64,000 bases of DNA from Lamellibrachia columna (taxonomy: Eukaryota; Annelida; Polychaeta; Sabellida; Siboglinidae), in the NCBI GenBank assembly GCA_963662155.1, contig OY759265.1, positions 12,753,929 through 12,817,928 on the forward strand, written 5' to 3'. The notes beneath the pieces were generated by a model. It made no database searches and was not told the DNA's origin. It saw nothing but the letters and a program-made list of their open reading frames with translations. The translations under genes and the position numbers were made by a program. Of the stretch, positions 61,501-64,000 are shown one piece after another; positions within the stretch are counted from its first letter, which is position 1; each line of letters opens with the position of its first letter.

Positions 61501-63568
61501 CACCACTCTGTCAAAGTCATCCTGGCTTAGCCGTGGCAACCAAACCCCACTGCTAACCCCATTGGGTTCCTGTTGGATTGCTGCATCTGATGGTTTGTGG
61601 TAACAGTGGCCGGTCTTGAAGCCACCAATTTTCATCTTAATTCCACCAGCAGGTGGACATTTCTCCTCACTCTTTCTCCTACTACTACTACTACTATCAT
61701 GTGTTGTCTCCTCCATTTTAAAATCCCAGGTAAATCCAAGTAAAATTACTAATGAAAGTGACAAAACCGTTTTCTGATTGCAAAGACATCTAATCCACCT
61801 GAGAAACCAGATGACAGTGATAGGAGACCAGTATATTAAGGGGGGGACATCTTCAAACTAGTGCAGCCTCCCTCTGATAAGTTACATCAAAGCAGAACAA
61901 GTCACATTATAATATAATTACTTAGCAGTCAACTTTTGTTTATTTCAGTTAATTAGACACAGTCACCTTTACTCAAGTCCATGTGAAGAGCACACATCTA
62001 TTGGGAGTTGAGAAAATCCTGGACAGGCCCAGCTGTTATCTGATATGGCCTAGTGAGCTGACGTAACTGCTTCACATGGAAGGTGAGTTGTTTTTGAGGA
62101 CTCCACTAAGTAGGTTATGTAATGTTATGCAATTCGACAAGTTGAAGTGTCTGTCTTTTCAGTAATCCACAGTCAAAAGTGATATTTGGGTCTGTTTACA
62201 TAGGTGTATTGTGGCACCAGGTAAAAAAATTATTATAACTTTCAGTATGGAATAACAACTGGCTATATAGAATTTGATTACAGAACATATGCTGGACTAT
62301 TCCAAAAATTATGTTACAAGTTCATTCGAGTGAACTGAAAAACTGTGTGTATTCGAGTATCGTACTAGAATAAAGACTGTCTCAAGCTGAAGTAGCTCAT
62401 ATGTGTGTTCTGCCCACCACAGGTGGTGGTTCCTTGTGTATGTAAGCAACTCCGACAACTAGGTAGGACATAGATTTTTTGCATAAATGAATGATTTTCA
62501 TTTACCTTTATCAACAGGCTAAATTAAATTTTTGTCTGCAAAATTACCATTTTTATTTGGGGTAAGACCACAGTTGACCTTCCTGTTTACTGTTTCACAC
62601 GAATGTAGGGCACGCGAAATTGTGAAATGTGAACTTAATAAATTCATATTATGTGACATGAGTGCCTTTGAGCATGAATATTCACAGGTTTGTTTATAGA
62701 AGCTATTGGCTGTGAAATAGTGCATTTTTTGGAGAGTTTAACTGGCGGAGGGATTTATGGGAATTTTTCTGCTATGGGCCACGTGGGCGCATGAATACAC
62801 GTCGGAAACTGCCAGCAATCCTGAAGGAGCGGTTTGCACCACTCTGTCAAAGTCATCCTGGCTTAGCCGTGGCAACCAAACCCCACTGCTAACCCCACTG
62901 GGTTCATGTTGGATTGCTGCATCTGATGGTTTGTGGTAACAGTGGCCGGTCTTGAATCCACCAATTTTCATCTTAATTCCACCAGCAGGTGGACATTTCT
63001 CCTCACTCTTTCTACTACTACTACTACTATCATGTGTTGTCTCCTCCATTTTAAAATCCCAGGAAAATCCAAGTAAAAGTACTAATGAAAGTGACAAAAC
63101 CGTTATCTGAATGCAAAGACGTCTAATCCACCTGAGAAACCAGATGACAGTGACAGGAGACCAGTATATTAGGGGGGGTGTGGGGACATCTTCAAACTAG
63201 TGCAGCCTCCCTCTGATAAGTTACATCAAAGCAGAACAAGTCACATTATAATATAATTATTTAGCATTCAACTTTTGTTTACTTCAGTTAATTAGACACA
63301 GTCACCTTTACTCAAGTCCATATGAAGAGCACACATCTATTGGGAGTTGAGAAAATCCTGGACAGGCCCAGCTGTTATCTGATATGGCCTAGTGAAATGG
63401 CGTAACTGTTTCACAGGGAAGGTGAGTTGTTTCTGAGGACTCCACTAAGTAGGTTATGTAATGTTATGCAATTCGACAAGTTGCGGTGTCTGGGTTTTCA
63501 GTAATCCACACTCAAAGGTGATATTTGGGTCTGTTTACATAGGTGTATTGTGGCACCAGGTAAAAAAA
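40541..63568. repeat. Tandem array of about 17 units of 1.33 kb from the Mutator-like element
   Basis: Unit anchor (start codon of MKIGGFK on the minus strand) lies at 41686, 42978, 44312, 45640, 46968, 48303, 49637, 50971, 52305, 53632, 54965, 56293, about 57627, 58964, about 60298, about 61635 and about 62971. The spacing is 1327-1337 bp, except the first (1292, due to a deletion near 42620). Each unit holds, on the minus strand, the transposase leader and first codons up to LLAVSD, then unrelated codons (VYSCAHVAHSRKIPINPSAS); and on the plus strand the four exon-like segments. Minus frames of 68 and 64 aa recur in nearly all units, and a plus frame of 60 aa is just the complement of the transposase part. 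Units between 46 and 57 kb are nearly identical; edge units differ more and resemble the 30-32 kb units. No full transposase is present in the array. Confidence 0.93.
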
Positions 63569-64000
63569 TGTACTTTCCTTTTCAGATTTTTCAAAATGTT
63601 TCTGTCCAACATGACTCCCTCTACCTTTCCCCGCTCCCGCTTCGCTCCCTATTGTATCCGGCATCGCATTTCTACCTCTGAATGCTCATCCTCATTAACC
63701 ATTCCTCCAAGTTACACAAAGCCATCCACTTGGTTGAACTCCTCATCATCCAAACTAATGTTCAAGTCCTCTCTCTGATGTCAAACACACATCTCTTCTG
63801 TCTTCTCCCGGCTCATTATCGGTCCGTGCTTCTTGAACATCCCCTTCCATTGCTCCAACACTTCCTGTAGTTCTTGTTTTTTGTCTGCTATCATGGCCAG
63901 ATCGTTTGCATACATCCCCTTCCTGAGAACATCCTTCATGCTGATCTTCCTGCTGATTAGTGCCACCACCATGATAAAGAGTAAAGGGTCATTTCCTTGC
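63569..64000 (-). mobile_element. Internal LINE piece at the right edge of the array
   Basis: Same reverse transcriptase stretch as 31985-32420 and 38926-39340: RKVLRA-like start, KHGPIMSREKTEEM, YANDLAMIADKKQELQEVLE, VVALISRKISMKDVLRKGM. It is joined to a repeat unit after CACCAGGTAAAAAAATG, nearly the same join as at 31984. It runs off the window end. Confidence 0.75.

Noticed and set aside
42358..62725. Recurring 60-, 64-, 68- and 77-aa frames in each 1.33-kb unit as a gene family
   Set aside because: They recur because the units are near identical. The 77-aa frames are the truncated transposase start, the 60-aa plus frames are its complement, and the 64- and 68-aa frames lie in the leader with no independent coding evidence.
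40541..63568. CRISPR-like array
   Set aside because: The period is 1.33 kb with no short repeat-spacer structure, and the DNA is eukaryotic.

Overview
This window looks like nuclear DNA from an invertebrate animal. It is AT-rich. Genes are split by GT-AG introns of about 60 to 600 bp, and degenerate transposable elements are abundant. Several protein families seen here are typical of cnidarian, sponge and mollusc genomes: a Ginger/KRBA2-type integrase joined to a Ulp1-like protease, a DUF4806 protein, a His-Me finger zinc-loop protein and an invertebrate Mutator-like transposase. The species cannot be told from the sequence. Bacterial features (operons, CRISPR, ribosome binding sites) are absent, and no rRNA or tRNA was recognised.

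Region by region. 0.5-3.0 kb (minus): a CR1/Jockey-like LINE with its catalytic box destroyed. 3.5-3.9 kb: a second LINE scrap. 4.3-7.15 kb (plus): a broken, intron-containing integrase plus Ulp1-like gene. 7.1-10.6 kb (plus): a well-formed seven-exon gene for an unrecognised protein of about 188 aa, with a 179-bp MITE in intron 2. 10.8-16 kb: sparse, with two or three weak exon candidates. 16.1-16.9 kb: a LINE ORF1 relic. 18.1-20.5 kb: a satellite of about 271 bp with a dimer pattern. 21.8-26.9 kb (plus): an acidic His/Asp-repeat ORF followed by a seven-to-eight-exon DUF4806 gene that seems frameshifted inside the domain. 26.95-27.4 kb: a His-Me finger zinc-loop protein. 27.65-30.2 kb (minus): a Mutator-like transposase pseudogene with an internal 52-codon triplication.

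From 29.9 kb onward the window is dominated by one event. The 5' part of the Mutator-like element (its upstream region plus about the first 80 codons) has become a tandem repeat of about 1.33 kb. There are 1.6 copies at 29.9-32.0 kb, directly attached to the transposase gene, and about 17 copies at 40.5-63.6 kb. The central copies are nearly identical and some show two-unit periodicity. Each unit also carries, on the strand opposite the transposase, a chain of exon-like segments with consistent splice phases, which suggests a captured or second gene. The large array lies between two pieces of one LINE family, as if it split a LINE copy. Between the two blocks (32-40.5 kb) are an exon candidate, a 65-bp minisatellite, a third LINE relic, a CpG-type promoter signature at 35.63 kb and two truncated copies of the flanking LINE.
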